The notes below the pieces were generated by a model. The model was given only the letters and a program-made list of their open reading frames with translations. It was not told the origin of the DNA and made no database searches. From the NCBI GenBank assembly GCA_031253835.1, contig JAIRVP010000072.1, positions 124,001 to 188,000 of the forward strand: DNA of 64,000 nucleotides, given 5' to 3'. Positions within the stretch are counted from its first letter, which is position 1, and each line of letters starts with the position of its first letter. This document shows, piece after piece, positions 36,383 to 45,099 of this stretch. The translations under genes and the position numbers were made by a program. Source of the stretch: Burkholderia sp. (lineage in GTDB: Bacteria > Pseudomonadota > Gammaproteobacteria > Burkholderiales > Burkholderiaceae).

Positions 36383-38785
36383 ATGACTAACGCAGCAAAC
36401 GTCGCAAAGGACCAGGCGTATGTAATTCCGTTCGAGCAGTTGCGGATGACCGATGTGGAAATCGTGGGCGGCAAGAATGCGTCGCTCGGCGAGATGATCA
36501 GCCAGCTTTCCGAAGCAGGCGTTCGCGTACCCACCGGTTTCGCCACGACCGCGCTCGCGTTCCGCGATTTCCTCAAGCACAACGACCTGACCGATCGCAT
36601 TGCCAAGCGTCTCGAGTCCCTCGACATCGACGACGTGAAGGCGCTCGCCGAAGCCGGTGCCGAAATCCGCAAGTGGATTGTCGACGCGCCGATGCAGGCA
36701 CGCCTCGAGCAGGAAATCCGCGAGCAGTTCGAAGTCCTGAAGAACGGCTCGCCGGCCGAGCTGTCGTTCGCCGTGCGCTCGTCCGCGACCGCGGAAGACC
36801 TGCCCGACGCATCGTTCGCCGGCCAGCAGGAGTCGTACCTGAACGTCGTCGGCATTGACGACGTGCTCGACCGCATGAAGCACGTGTTCGCGTCGCTGTA
36901 CAACGACCGCGCGATCTCGTACCGCGTGCACAAGGGCTTCACGCACGCCGAAGTCGCGCTGTCGGCTGGCGTGCAGCGCATGGTCCGCTCGGACGTCGGC
37001 GCTGCCGGCGTGATGTTCACGATCGACACCGAATCGGGCTTCAAGGACGCCGTGTTCATCACGTCGAGCTACGGCCTGGGCGAAACCGTCGTGCAGGGCG
37101 CTGTGAACCCGGACGAGTTCTACGTGTTCAAGACGACGCTCGCACAGGACAAGTACCCGATCATCCGCCGCTCGATCGGCTCGAAGCTGATCAAGATGGA
37201 ATTCACGCAGCCGGGCGAGCCGGGCCGCGTGAAGACGGTCGACGTGCCGCACGAGCAGCGCAACCGCTACTCGATCACCGACGAGGACGTGATCGAGCTG
37301 GCGAAGTACGCGGTCATCATCGAGAAGCACTACCAGCGTCCGATGGACATCGAGTGGGGCAAGGACGGCCGCGACGGCAAGATCTTCATCCTGCAGGCAC
37401 GTCCGGAAACGGTGAAGAGCCAGGCAACCGGCAAGGCCGAGCAGCGCTTCAAGCTGAAGGGCCAGTCGCAGGTGCTGGCGACGGGCCGTGCGATCGGCCA
37501 GAAGATCGGCGCGGGCCCCGTGCGCGTGATCCAGGATCCGTCGGAAATGGAACGCGTGCAGCCGGGCGACGTGCTGGTGGCCGACATGACCGACCCGAAC
37601 TGGGAGCCGGTGATGAAGCGTGCGGCCGCGATCGTCACGAACCGTGGCGGCCGGACCTGCCACGCGGCGATCATCGCGCGTGAGCTCGGCGTGCCGGCAG
37701 TCGTCGGCTGCGGCGATGCGACCGACATCCTGAAGGACGGCGCGCTCGTCACGGTATCGTGCGCGGAAGGCGACGAAGGCAAGATCTACGACGGCCTGCT
37801 CGAGACGGAAGTCACGGAAGTGCAGCGCGGCGAACTGCCGGAAATCCCGGTCAAGATCATGATGAACGTCGGCAACCCGCAGCTCGCGTTCGACTTCTCG
37901 CAACTGCCGAACGGCGGTGTGGGTCTCGCGCGTCTCGAGTTCATCATCAACAACAACATCGGCGTTCACCCGAAGGCGATTCTCGAGTACCCGAACATCG
38001 ACCAGGACCTGAAGAAGGCGGTCGAGAGCGTTGCGCGCGGCCACGCGTCGCCGCGCCAGTTCTACGTCGACAAGCTGACGGAAGGCGTCGCGACGATCGC
38101 TGCCGCGTTCTATCCGAAGCCCGTGATCGTGCGTCTGTCCGACTTCAAGTCGAACGAGTACAAGAAGCTGATCGGCGGTTCGCGTTACGAGCCGGACGAG
38201 GAAAACCCGATGCTGGGCTTCCGCGGCGCGTCGCGCTACATCGCCGAAGACTTCGCGCAGGCGTTCGAGATGGAGTGCCGTGCACTGAAGCGCGTGCGCG
38301 ACGAGATGGGCCTGACCAACGTCGAGATCATGGTGCCGTTCGTGCGGACCGTGAAGCAGGCGGAGCGTGTCGTCGGCCTGCTCGAGAAGTTCGGCCTGAA
38401 GCGCGGCGAAAACGGCCTGCGCCTCGTGATGATGTGCGAAGTCCCGACCAACGCGATCCTCGCCGAAGAGTTCCTGGAACACTTCGACGGTTTCTCGATC
38501 GGCTCGAACGACCTCACGCAGCTCACGCTCGGCCTCGACCGCGACTCGGGCATGGAACTGCTGGCCGTCGACTTCGACGAACGCGACCCGGCCGTCAAGT
38601 TCCTGCTGAAGCGCGCGATCGATACCTGCCTCAAGATGGGCAAGTACGTCGGCATCTGCGGCCAGGGCCCGTCCGATCACCCGGACTTCGCGCAATGGCT
38701 GACGGACGAAGGCATCGTGTCGATTTCGCTGAATCCGGACACGATCATCGATACGTGGCAGGCGCTCGCCGCCAACCGGAAGTAA
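36383..38785 (+). CDS. ppsA: phosphoenolpyruvate synthase
   Basis: 800 residues. The ATP-grasp nucleotide-binding half (from VGGKNASLGEMISQLSEAGVRVPTGFATT) contains SFAVRSSATAEDLPDASFAGQQES. The swivelling domain has the phosphorylated H427 in GGRTCHAAIIARELGVPAVVGC. The C-terminal TIM barrel binds pyruvate and has the conserved C759 in GICGQGPSDHPDF. It makes PEP from pyruvate and ATP for growth on C3 acids. It is divergent from its regulator ppsR. Confidence 0.97.
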   Translation: MTNAANVAKDQAYVIPFEQLRMTDVEIVGGKNASLGEMISQLSEAGVRVPTGFATTALAFRDFLKHNDLTDRIAKRLESLDIDDVKALAEAGAEIRKWIVDAPMQARLEQEIREQFEVLKNGSPAELSFAVRSSATAEDLPDASFAGQQESYLNVVGIDDVLDRMKHVFASLYNDRAISYRVHKGFTHAEVALSAGVQRMVRSDVGAAGVMFTIDTESGFKDAVFITSSYGLGETVVQGAVNPDEFYVFKTTLAQDKYPIIRRSIGSKLIKMEFTQPGEPGRVKTVDVPHEQRNRYSITDEDVIELAKYAVIIEKHYQRPMDIEWGKDGRDGKIFILQARPETVKSQATGKAEQRFKLKGQSQVLATGRAIGQKIGAGPVRVIQDPSEMERVQPGDVLVADMTDPNWEPVMKRAAAIVTNRGGRTCHAAIIARELGVPAVVGCGDATDILKDGALVTVSCAEGDEGKIYDGLLETEVTEVQRGELPEIPVKIMMNVGNPQLAFDFSQLPNGGVGLARLEFIINNNIGVHPKAILEYPNIDQDLKKAVESVARGHASPRQFYVDKLTEGVATIAAAFYPKPVIVRLSDFKSNEYKKLIGGSRYEPDEENPMLGFRGASRYIAEDFAQAFEMECRALKRVRDEMGLTNVEIMVPFVRTVKQAERVVGLLEKFGLKRGENGLRLVMMCEVPTNAILAEEFLEHFDGFSIGSNDLTQLTLGLDRDSGMELLAVDFDERDPAVKFLLKRAIDTCLKMGKYVGICGQGPSDHPDFAQWLTDEGIVSISLNPDTIIDTWQALAANRK

Positions 38786-38862
38786 CGGTCGGTAATGCAT
38801 CTTCGGCGAAGGAGCGGCACCGTCGCTTCTTCAATGAAGGCAAAATGCAAGGTTCATGCTAT

Positions 38863-38890
38863 AAACACCCCGGTAAGCACCGGGGTGTTT
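38863..38890 (+). terminator. ppsA terminator
   Basis: A perfect 12-bp stem (38863-38874 with 38879-38890), loop AAGC, ends in a short T-run (TTT, then TCGTTT). Confidence 0.85.
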
Positions 38891-38899
38891 TCGTTTGTC

Positions 38900-39024
38900 G
38901 GTACGCGCCGGGCCGCCCCAAGCGTACCCCCCTCAGGGGGCGCGCCGTGCATGGGACCGGAGTAAGCGCTGAAGCGCCAACTCCGGTCGACAGCGAACGA
39001 GCGTAAGCGTGGGGGTCGTTTTCC
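38900..39024. repeat. structured intergenic element, probably a dispersed repeat
   Basis: Between the ppsA terminator and nfeD lies a GC-rich stretch with two hairpins: CCCCC/GGGGG around a TCA loop (38930-38942), and a long stem at 38955-38988 with nine outer pairs, a 2x2 internal loop and four GCGC pairs around TGAA. Read on the minus strand the stretch gives peptide text of the type PPEGGTLGAARR, which I recall from many spurious Burkholderia/Ralstonia hypothetical proteins. That points to a repeated non-coding element. Copy number in the genome cannot be seen here. Confidence 0.5.
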
Positions 39025-39038
39025 TGGAGACCACAATC

Positions 39039-39470
39039 ATGTCGGGGCATCTGTTCTGGTGGGTCGCGGTGGGCGTGCTGGTCGTCGCCGAGTTGCTGAC
39101 CGGTACGTTCTATCTGCTGATGATCGCGCTCGGCTTTCTCGCGGGCGGGTTGCTGCAACTGGCCGGTTTCGCGCCGCACGTGCAGTTCGGCGCGGCGGCC
39201 GCCGTCGCGATCGTCGCGATGATCGCGCTGCGCCGGTCGGGGCTCGGCCGCAAGCAGAAGCGCGACACGTCGACGAATCCCGACGTCAATCTCGATATCG
39301 GTTCGACCGTCACGGTCGACGCATGGCACGACGGCCGCGCGCGCGTGCAGTATCGTGGTGCCGACTGGGACGTCGAACTCGCGAACGGCGAGCGCGACGA
39401 TGCGCACATCTATCAGGTGAGCGCCGTGCGCGGCAATTGTCTCGTGGTCGTGGCGAAACCCGCGGGCTGA
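39039..39470 (+). CDS. NfeD-family membrane protein
   Basis: 143 residues. Two to three N-terminal membrane helices (HLFWWVAVGVLVVAELLTGTFYLLMIALGFLAGGLLQLAG and a second stretch to about 75) are followed by a short C-terminal OB-fold domain (IGSTVTVDAWHDGRARVQYRGADWDVELANG). This is the short NfeD1b form that is nearly always paired with a stomatin/paraslipin gene, as here (33 bases downstream). The pair is thought to organise membrane microdomains. The open frame starts at 39009, within the intergenic element, but GGAGA before 39039 supports the chosen start. Confidence 0.88.
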   Translation: MSGHLFWWVAVGVLVVAELLTGTFYLLMIALGFLAGGLLQLAGFAPHVQFGAAAAVAIVAMIALRRSGLGRKQKRDTSTNPDVNLDIGSTVTVDAWHDGRARVQYRGADWDVELANGERDDAHIYQVSAVRGNCLVVVAKPAG

Positions 39471-39503
39471 TCGTCCGCTGATACAACAAGGAGGGAATAC
39501 TTC

Positions 39504-40433
39504 ATGGATTCGCTGATCATCTGGGTTGTCCTGCTCGTCATCGCGATCGTGATCGTGTCGAAGACGGTGAAGATCGTGCCGCAGCAGCATGCATGGGTGC
39601 TCGAGCGCTTCGGGCGCTATCACGCGACGCTGTCGCCCGGCCTGAACATCGTGCTGCCGTTCGTCGATCGCATCGCATACCGGCACATCCTGAAGGAAAT
39701 TCCGCTCGACGTGCCGAGCCAGGTCTGTATCACGCGCGACAACACGCAGCTGCAGGTCGACGGCGTGCTGTACTTCCAGGTGACCGATCCGATGAAGGCG
39801 TCGTACGGGTCGAGCAACTTCGTGCTCGCGATCACGCAGCTCGCGCAAACCACGCTGCGCTCGGTGGTCGGCAAGCTCGAACTCGACAAGACGTTCGAGG
39901 AGCGCGATTTCATCAACCACAACATCGTGTCGGCGCTCGACCAGGCCGCGGCGAACTGGGGCGTGAAGGTACTGCGCTACGAGATCAAGGACCTGACGCC
40001 GCCGAAGGAAATCCTGCACGCGATGCAGGCGCAGATCACCGCGGAGCGCGAGAAGCTCGCGCTGATCGCCGCATCGGAAGGCCGCAAGCAGGAGCAGATC
40101 AACCTCGCGTCGGGCGCGCGTGAAGCGGCGATCCAGAAGTCCGAGGGTGAGCGGCAGGCCGCGATCAACCAGGCGCAGGGCGAGGCCGCTGCGATCCTGG
40201 CGGTGGCCGAGGCGAACGCGCAGGCGATCCAGAAGATCGCGAATGCGATCCAGTCGCAGGGCGGGATGGATGCGGTGAACCTGAAGGTCGCCGAGCAGTA
40301 TGTCGGTGCGTTCTCGAATCTCGCGAAGCAGGGCAACACGCTGATCGTGCCGTCGAACCTGTCGGATCTCGGCACCGCGATCTCGTCGGCGCTGACGATC
40401 GTCAAGAACGCATCGACGCCCGCGAAGGGCTGA
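39504..40433 (+). CDS. stomatin/paraslipin-like SPFH protein (QmcA type)
   Basis: 309 residues. One N-terminal membrane helix (LIIWVVLLVIAIVIVSKTVKIVPQQ) leads into the SPFH/band 7 domain: AWVLERFGRYHATLSPGLNIVLPFVDRIAYRHILKEIPLDVPSQVCITRDNTQLQVDGVLYFQVTD. A helical coiled coil rich in A, E and Q (about 170-250) forms oligomers. GGAGGG lies 7 bases before the ATG. It forms an operon with the upstream NfeD gene. Confidence 0.93.
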   Translation: MDSLIIWVVLLVIAIVIVSKTVKIVPQQHAWVLERFGRYHATLSPGLNIVLPFVDRIAYRHILKEIPLDVPSQVCITRDNTQLQVDGVLYFQVTDPMKASYGSSNFVLAITQLAQTTLRSVVGKLELDKTFEERDFINHNIVSALDQAAANWGVKVLRYEIKDLTPPKEILHAMQAQITAEREKLALIAASEGRKQEQINLASGAREAAIQKSEGERQAAINQAQGEAAAILAVAEANAQAIQKIANAIQSQGGMDAVNLKVAEQYVGAFSNLAKQGNTLIVPSNLSDLGTAISSALTIVKNASTPAKG

Positions 40434-40538
40434 ATCGCGCGTATCCGGTGCGTCGGCCGCCGCCGCGAGCGCTCGGCATGCGGCGAATCGTCGCGCAGCC
40501 GGGTGGCCGGCAAATACAACGCGTGTAACCCAAAAGCA

Positions 40539-40565
40539 ACACGGCCCGCTTCGAGCGGGCCGTGT
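40539..40565. terminator. bidirectional terminator between stomatin gene and smpB
   Basis: A perfect 12-bp stem, 40539-40550 with 40554-40565, has a TCG loop followed by CGTTTG. It separates the converging genes. Confidence 0.8.
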
Positions 40566-40589
40566 CGTTTGCGATGGGCATGACGCGCG

Positions 40590-41036
40590 TCAGGTGCCGG
40601 CGCGCATGATGCGCGCCTTCTCGCGTTCCCAGTCGCGTTTCTTCTCGGTTTCGCGCTTGTCGTGCAGCTTCTTGCCCTTTGCAAGCGCGATGTCGCACTT
40701 CACGCGACCGCCCTTGTAGTGGAAGTTCAGCGGCACGAGCGTGTAGCCACGCTGCTCGACCTTGCCGATCAGTTTCTTGATTTCTTCACGGTGCAGCAGC
40801 AGCTTGCGCGTGCGAACCGGGTCGGGCGTGATGTGCGTCGAGGCTTCGGGCAGCGGGCTGATATGGGTACCGATCAGGAAGATCTCGCCGCTCTTCACGA
40901 CGACGTAACCTTCCCGGATCTGGCCGCGCCCGGCGCGCAGCGCCTTGACTTCCCAGCCCTCGAGCACGAGCCCCGCCTCGTAGCGTTCCTCGATGTGATA
41001 ATCGAAGTGCGCTTTCCTGTTGTCGATGATGCTCAT
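40590..41036 (-). CDS. smpB: SsrA-binding protein SmpB
   Basis: 148 residues. It starts with the typical NRKAHFDYHIEERYEAGLVLEGWEVKALRAGRGQIREGYV. The core ends at GRVKCDIALAKGKKLHDKRETEKKRDWEREKARIMR, the basic tail that enters the ribosomal A site with tmRNA. It works in trans-translation rescue. The tmRNA gene (ssrA) is not in the window. Divergent from ratA. Confidence 0.97.
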   Translation of the reverse strand: MSIIDNRKAHFDYHIEERYEAGLVLEGWEVKALRAGRGQIREGYVVVKSGEIFLIGTHISPLPEASTHITPDPVRTRKLLLHREEIKKLIGKVEQRGYTLVPLNFHYKGGRVKCDIALAKGKKLHDKRETEKKRDWEREKARIMRAGT

Positions 41037-41135
41037 GAAAGGATCGGGCCAACTCGTTTAAAATCACGATTTTAGCAAAGCGGGGCGGGAATCGCCCGGC
41101 TTGGCGTTTCCACTTTCAGCGATGCCGCGCGATTT

Positions 41136-41573
41136 ATGGCAGATGTCCAGAAAACCGTATTGATCCGCCACTCGGCGGAACAGATGTTCGACCTCGTCAC
41201 CGACGTGGCCGACTACCCCAATTTCCTGCCCTGGTGCGGCGGCGTCGAGATTCGCCGTCAGGACGAGAGCGGGATGGAAGCGCGCATCGATATCAACTTC
41301 AAGGGCATCAAGCAGCATTTCGCGACGCGCAATACGCAGGAACGCCCGACGCGGATCGACATGGAGTTCACGGACGGCCCGTTCAAGAAGTTCACGGGCA
41401 CGTGGCGCTTCACGGCGCTGCGTGCCGATGCGTGCAAGATCGAATTCGCGCTGCACTACGAGTTTTCGAGCATCCTGCTCGAGAAGATCATCGGGCCCGT
41501 GTTCAGCCACATCGCGAACACGTTCGTCGATTCGTTCGTGAAGCGCGCGGACCAGCGCTACGGGAAGGGGTGA
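41136..41573 (+). CDS. ratA: RatA/Coq10-like START-domain protein
   Basis: 145 residues of the polyketide cyclase/START fold: MADVQKTVLIRHSAEQMFDLVTDVADYPNFLPWCGGVEI opens it, and ALHYEFSSILLEKIIGPVFSHIANTFVDSFVKRA closes it. E. coli RatA was described as a toxin that blocks 70S assembly; the mitochondrial relative Coq10 binds ubiquinone. Both ideas apply to the family, and the sequence does not decide. The ratA-rnfH pair next to smpB is widely conserved in proteobacteria. Confidence 0.9.
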   Translation: MADVQKTVLIRHSAEQMFDLVTDVADYPNFLPWCGGVEIRRQDESGMEARIDINFKGIKQHFATRNTQERPTRIDMEFTDGPFKKFTGTWRFTALRADACKIEFALHYEFSSILLEKIIGPVFSHIANTFVDSFVKRADQRYGKG

Positions 41574-41577
41574 CGCG

Positions 41578-41901
41578 ATGCTGTCGATCGAAGTCTGCTA
41601 TGCACTGCCGGACCGCCAGACGCTGATCCCGCTGTCGTTGCCCGAAGGCGCGACCGTTCGCTCGGCGATCGACGCGAGCGGCGTGCTCGCGCTGCATCCG
41701 GAGATCGATCTCGCGCACGCGAAGACGGGTGTGTACGGCAAGCTCGCGCCGCTCGATGCGCCGCTGGCCGACCACGACCGTGTCGAGATCTACCGCCCGC
41801 TGATCGTCGATCCGAAGCTGGCGCGCCAGCGGCGCGTCGACAAGTCCCGCCGCGCCGGCTCGATCGAGGGCCGCAAGTGGATGCACAAGGACGCGCGCTG
41901 A
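41578..41901 (+). CDS. rnfH: RnfH-family ubiquitin-like protein
   Basis: 107 residues of the UPF0125/RnfH family, beta-grasp fold. IEVCYALPDRQTLIPLSLPEGATVRSAIDASGVL is the conserved first half, and the middle VGIYGK-type motif appears as TGVYGKLAPLDAPLADHDRVEIYRPLIVDPK. It has a basic tail (RQRRVDKSRRAGSIEGRKW). No function is well proven; the name comes from clustering with rnf genes elsewhere. It is 4 bases after ratA. Confidence 0.9.
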   Translation: MLSIEVCYALPDRQTLIPLSLPEGATVRSAIDASGVLALHPEIDLAHAKTGVYGKLAPLDAPLADHDRVEIYRPLIVDPKLARQRRVDKSRRAGSIEGRKWMHKDAR

Positions 41902-41945
41902 CGCGTTTTTTGTCCCGATTCGTCTGACCAAACGCCGCGGCGCGC

Positions 41946-42911
41946 TCAGTGTGCCGCGGCGTTTGCGTTGGTCGACGCGCTGCCCGGCGTGTCGCCGTGC
42001 TGCCGCACCGAGCCGTACACGCCGGCGAGCAGCAGCCCGAGCGCGGCGATCTCGAGCGTGTGCGGCATCCGCTGGTCGTACACGAACGCGTACAGCATCG
42101 CGAACACGGTTTCGAACACGATCAACTGGCCCGACAGCGTGAGCGGCAAGCGCTTCGACGCGGCATTCCACAGCCCGTTGCCGAGCCACGACGCGCCGAT
42201 CGCGAGCACGAGGTTCAGCAGCCAGAACAACTGCCAGCGCGACGCCGGGACGGCTGCCTGCACCGCGCCCGCCGGCAGCGCGAGGATCGCGATCCAGCAG
42301 AGTCCGCCGATCAGGCCCGTCACGACACCCCACAGCACCGACCACTCGTTGCCGCCGAAACGATGATGACGCTGCAGGTAGCGCGCGTTCGCGACCGCGT
42401 ACCAGGTCCAGCTCGCGAGCGCGCCGGCCGCGCAGGCGATGCCCGCGAGTTTCTGGCCGAGCGTCGTGGCATGCGCGGCCTCGGACGTGAACAGGTCGAC
42501 GTTGATGCAGACGATGCCGGCGATCACCAGCGCGAGCGGGAAGACGAGCCGCCGCAGCGGCACGGCGCCGTGGTCGCCGAGGCCGGCGAGCGTAACGGTC
42601 ACGGGCAGCACGCCGACGATCAGCGAGCTGGGCGCGATGCCGATCAGGTGCACGGCGCCGGACAGCAGCATGTAGTACGCGACGTTGCCGACGATGGCGA
42701 GCTTCACCAGTGCGACGAGATCTTCGCGGGTCAGCCGCGCGAGCAGCGAGCGGGCGGCCGGCAGTGCGGCCGCGACCGAGACAAGGCCGTACATCGTGTA
42801 GCGGCCTGCGCTCAGCAGCAGCGGCGAGAAGTCGGTCAGCAGCCGCGGAACGAGAAACACCATGCCCCACAGGGCACCTGCCAGGACACCATAAACCACG
42901 CCGCGCTGCAT
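41946..42911 (-). CDS. DMT-family (EamA) transporter
   Basis: 321 residues with about ten membrane helices and two EamA-like halves (VVYGVLAGALWGMVFLVPRLL; VLAIGASWLGNGLWNAASKRLPLTLSGQLIVFETVFAMLYAF). It is an inner-membrane exporter of unknown small molecules. Compared with the exporter at 5376 it is clearly a different subgroup. The track from a TTG would add four residues; ATG at 42911 has GGAG 6 bases upstream and is preferred. It converges with rnfH and is followed upstream by a gap with no gene up to 43047. Confidence 0.8.
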   Translation of the reverse strand: MQRGVVYGVLAGALWGMVFLVPRLLTDFSPLLLSAGRYTMYGLVSVAAALPAARSLLARLTREDLVALVKLAIVGNVAYYMLLSGAVHLIGIAPSSLIVGVLPVTVTLAGLGDHGAVPLRRLVFPLALVIAGIVCINVDLFTSEAAHATTLGQKLAGIACAAGALASWTWYAVANARYLQRHHRFGGNEWSVLWGVVTGLIGGLCWIAILALPAGAVQAAVPASRWQLFWLLNLVLAIGASWLGNGLWNAASKRLPLTLSGQLIVFETVFAMLYAFVYDQRMPHTLEIAALGLLLAGVYGSVRQHGDTPGSASTNANAAAH

Positions 42912-43047
42912 CGACCGCTCCAAACCAGTGACTGATGTGCGCGCATCTTAGCGACGCCGTCGCGACGGCGTCTTGTTCATTCCTGCACTCGGTGCTTAAC
43001 CGGGCTTCAACGCGTTGCGTGCCAGCGCGGTGTCGAGCGGCGATGGA

Positions 43048-43734
43048 TCAATTGTCTGCCGGATCGGGCGTCGTTCCCGCGCCGTCGCCTGCTGCACGCG
43101 AGTGCGCCGGGCGCCGCACGGTGCGCAGCTTGCCGCTGTTGCCGCCGCCGCAGTAGAAGCGGTCGTGGCCGTCGGATTCGAGCCCCGATATGCCGACGCC
43201 GGCCGGCATGTCGACCTGCTCGAGCACCTGGCCCGTGCGCGGGTCGATGCGCCGCAGGTCGCTCTGGTCGGCTTCCCACGTGCCGTGCCACAGCTCGCCG
43301 TCGACCCATGTCACGCCGGTGACGAAGCGGTTCGATTCGATCGTGCGCAGCACGGCGCCCGATTCCGGATCGATCTGATGAATCTTGCGTTCGCGGTACT
43401 GGCCGACCCACAGCGTGCCTTCCGCCCACGCGAGCCCAGAGTCGGCGCCGCCGCCGGGGGCCGGGATCGTCGCAAGCACGCGGCCCGATTCGGGATCGAG
43501 CTTCTCGATGCGGTCCTCGACGATCTGGAACAGGTGGCGGCCGTCGAACGCGGTGCCCGCATGCGCGGCGACGTCGAGCGAGCGCACGGTCGTGCCGCGT
43601 TCGGGATCGAGCGCGTTCAGCTTGTCGCCGGACGCGTACCACACGTGCTGTCCGTCGAACGTGACGCCGTGCACGCCGTCGACGCCCGGAAACGGGCCGT
43701 ATTCGCGAATGATCTCTGCATGGGAGCGTTTCAT
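43048..43734 (-). CDS. beta-propeller protein, Vgb/glutamine-cyclotransferase-like
   Basis: 228 residues. Repeated blades of about 40 residues read W-x-(A/G)-(D/E)-G-x-L-W-V...I-D-P-(E/R)-(S/T)-G: ALDPERGTTVRSLDVAAH, KLDPESGRVLATIPAPGG, QIDPESGAVLRTIESNR, RIDPRTGQVLEQVDMPAG. That pattern is shared by streptogramin lyase (Vgb)-like and glutaminyl cyclotransferase-like propellers. No signal peptide is seen, so it acts in the cytoplasm. The ATG at 43734 has GAGGTG 6 bases upstream; an ATG at 43764, close behind the regulator stop, would add ten residues. It is co-transcribed with the upstream regulator gene. Enzymatic function unknown. Confidence 0.65.
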   Translation of the reverse strand: MKRSHAEIIREYGPFPGVDGVHGVTFDGQHVWYASGDKLNALDPERGTTVRSLDVAAHAGTAFDGRHLFQIVEDRIEKLDPESGRVLATIPAPGGGADSGLAWAEGTLWVGQYRERKIHQIDPESGAVLRTIESNRFVTGVTWVDGELWHGTWEADQSDLRRIDPRTGQVLEQVDMPAGVGISGLESDGHDRFYCGGGNSGKLRTVRRPAHSRAAGDGAGTTPDPADN

Positions 43735-43765
43735 GTTCGTCACCTCGTCGTTCGGTGAGGCCATC

Positions 43766-44986
43766 CTAATCTCCCGGCAGCGGGGCAGGGAGTAACAAGG
43801 TCGTCGCGAATCCCGGCAGCGGCGGCGTCATCCAGCGGCGCGCGCGGCCGCGGCCGAGCGCCTGCACCTTGTCGGCCTCGGCGAGCGCGTCGAGCGCGCG
43901 CTGCACGGTGCGCTGGCTCGCACCGAGCGCGAGCGCCAGCGCGGAGCTCGACCACGCCTCGCCGTCGGCCAGCAGCGCGAGGACGGCCGCGTGGCGATCG
44001 TCGACCGGGCGCGCGAGGACGACGGTCTCGCGCACGCCGAGCGGCTCGAGCGCGAAGCCGCGCGGTGTCGCGACGACGTTCGCGAGCGGGCGCAGCACTG
44101 CGCGCAGCCGGCCGATCTCGACGCGCAGCCGCGCGCGATGCGATTCGTCCGCCTGTTTCGCGCGGAACGCGGCGGCGACGAGCGCGTTGCGCGACACGTC
44201 GGCCGGCCAGGCCTCGCCGAGCGCGCGGGCGAGCACGAACAGCACGGGGCGCCGCGCGAGCGACACGGTCGTGCGCGCGTCGCGCACCGTGTGGCGGCAC
44301 GCATCGACGACGAGCGCGTTCGACGCGAACAGCGTCTCGACTTCGTCGAGCTGCACGAGCCGCGACGTGCCGCGCGCGATGAGGCGCGCGGCCGGTGCGT
44401 CGAGCACGCGTGCGGCAGTGTCGACCTCCGCCGTCAGCGCGGCGATGCCGGCGTCGCGGGCCGCCGCGTGGGCACGGGCGAGCGCCGCGCGGGCCGCGTG
44501 CGTGCGGATGCGGCGCATCGCGATGCCGGCCGCGATCAGTTCATGGGCGGCGCGCGACGCGGGTGGCAGCGGCGCGGGATCGAGGTGCGCGAGCAGCCGT
44601 TCGGCATCGTCGATATGGCCGATCAGCAGCAGCCGGCGTACGCCGAGATAGCGTGCATGCGCGGCGTTCGCGCGGTCGCCGTGCGCATCGAGCGTCGCGC
44701 ACGCCGCATCGAGCGCGCGCGTCGGCCAGCGCAGGTCGCGCGACGCGAGCGCGATCTCGGCTTCCGCGACGACGCAGCGCGCCCGTGCGACGGCTTCCTT
44801 CGTGCCGAATGCACGTGCGGCGCCGCGCACGAGCGCGCGTGCGCGTTCGAAATCGCCGAGCTGCGCCATCGCGATGCCGCGCAGCGCGAGCGCCGGCGCA
44901 TCGTCGCGCAGCGCGACGCGGTTCAGCGCGCCGAGCGCGTCACCGGCCGCGAGCGCGCGCGCGGCCGCGGTGATCAGCGAATCCAT
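43766..44986 (-). CDS. wHTH/TPR-type transcriptional regulator
   Basis: 406 residues, about a third alanine plus arginine. The N-terminal half is a run of helical pairs (ALAAGDALGALNRVALRDDAPALALRGIAMAQLGDFERARALVRGAARAFG...), resembling TPR repeats. The middle, AFRAKQADESHRARLRVEIGRLRAVLRPLANVVATPRGFAL, looks like the winged-helix segment of OmpR/SARP-like regulators. The C-terminal segment HAAVLALLADGEAWSSSALALALGASQRTVQRALDALAEADKVQALGRGRARRW is a second wHTH resembling MarR/DeoR DNA-binding domains. It is divergent from the DUF899 gene, so it probably controls that locus. No ligand or phosphorylation site is visible. Regulator by architecture; family unnamed. Confidence 0.65.
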   Translation of the reverse strand: MDSLITAAARALAAGDALGALNRVALRDDAPALALRGIAMAQLGDFERARALVRGAARAFGTKEAVARARCVVAEAEIALASRDLRWPTRALDAACATLDAHGDRANAAHARYLGVRRLLLIGHIDDAERLLAHLDPAPLPPASRAAHELIAAGIAMRRIRTHAARAALARAHAAARDAGIAALTAEVDTAARVLDAPAARLIARGTSRLVQLDEVETLFASNALVVDACRHTVRDARTTVSLARRPVLFVLARALGEAWPADVSRNALVAAAFRAKQADESHRARLRVEIGRLRAVLRPLANVVATPRGFALEPLGVRETVVLARPVDDRHAAVLALLADGEAWSSSALALALGASQRTVQRALDALAEADKVQALGRGRARRWMTPPLPGFATTLLLPAPLPGD

Positions 44987-45050
44987 CCGAATCCCGACAC
45001 ACTTGTCACTCCCTCCGGTCCGATGCCGGCCACTAATCTAGCACCACGTA

Positions 45051-45069
45051 CACGGCTTCGTACGCCGTG
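45051..45069. promoter_or_regulatory. candidate operator in the regulator/DUF899 divergent region
   Basis: An inverted repeat CACGGC-N7-GCCGTG (45051-45056 and 45064-45069) lies 31 bases upstream of the DUF899 ATG, in the 113-base gap shared with the divergent regulator gene. TAATCT at 45035-45040 could be a -10 box on the plus strand, but no matching -35 is clear. Confidence 0.35.
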
Positions 45070-45099
45070 CCCGGACATCCACCGAAGGAGGCACCCGCA

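Noticed and set aside
36371..38800. 809-codon minus-strand frame across ppsA
   Set aside because: Exact antisense of ppsA with low-complexity protein text.
38854..39036. 60-codon minus-strand frame containing PPEGGTLGAARR
   Set aside because: It reads through the ppsA terminator and a structured intergenic element; the peptide looks like translated repeat DNA, not a gene.
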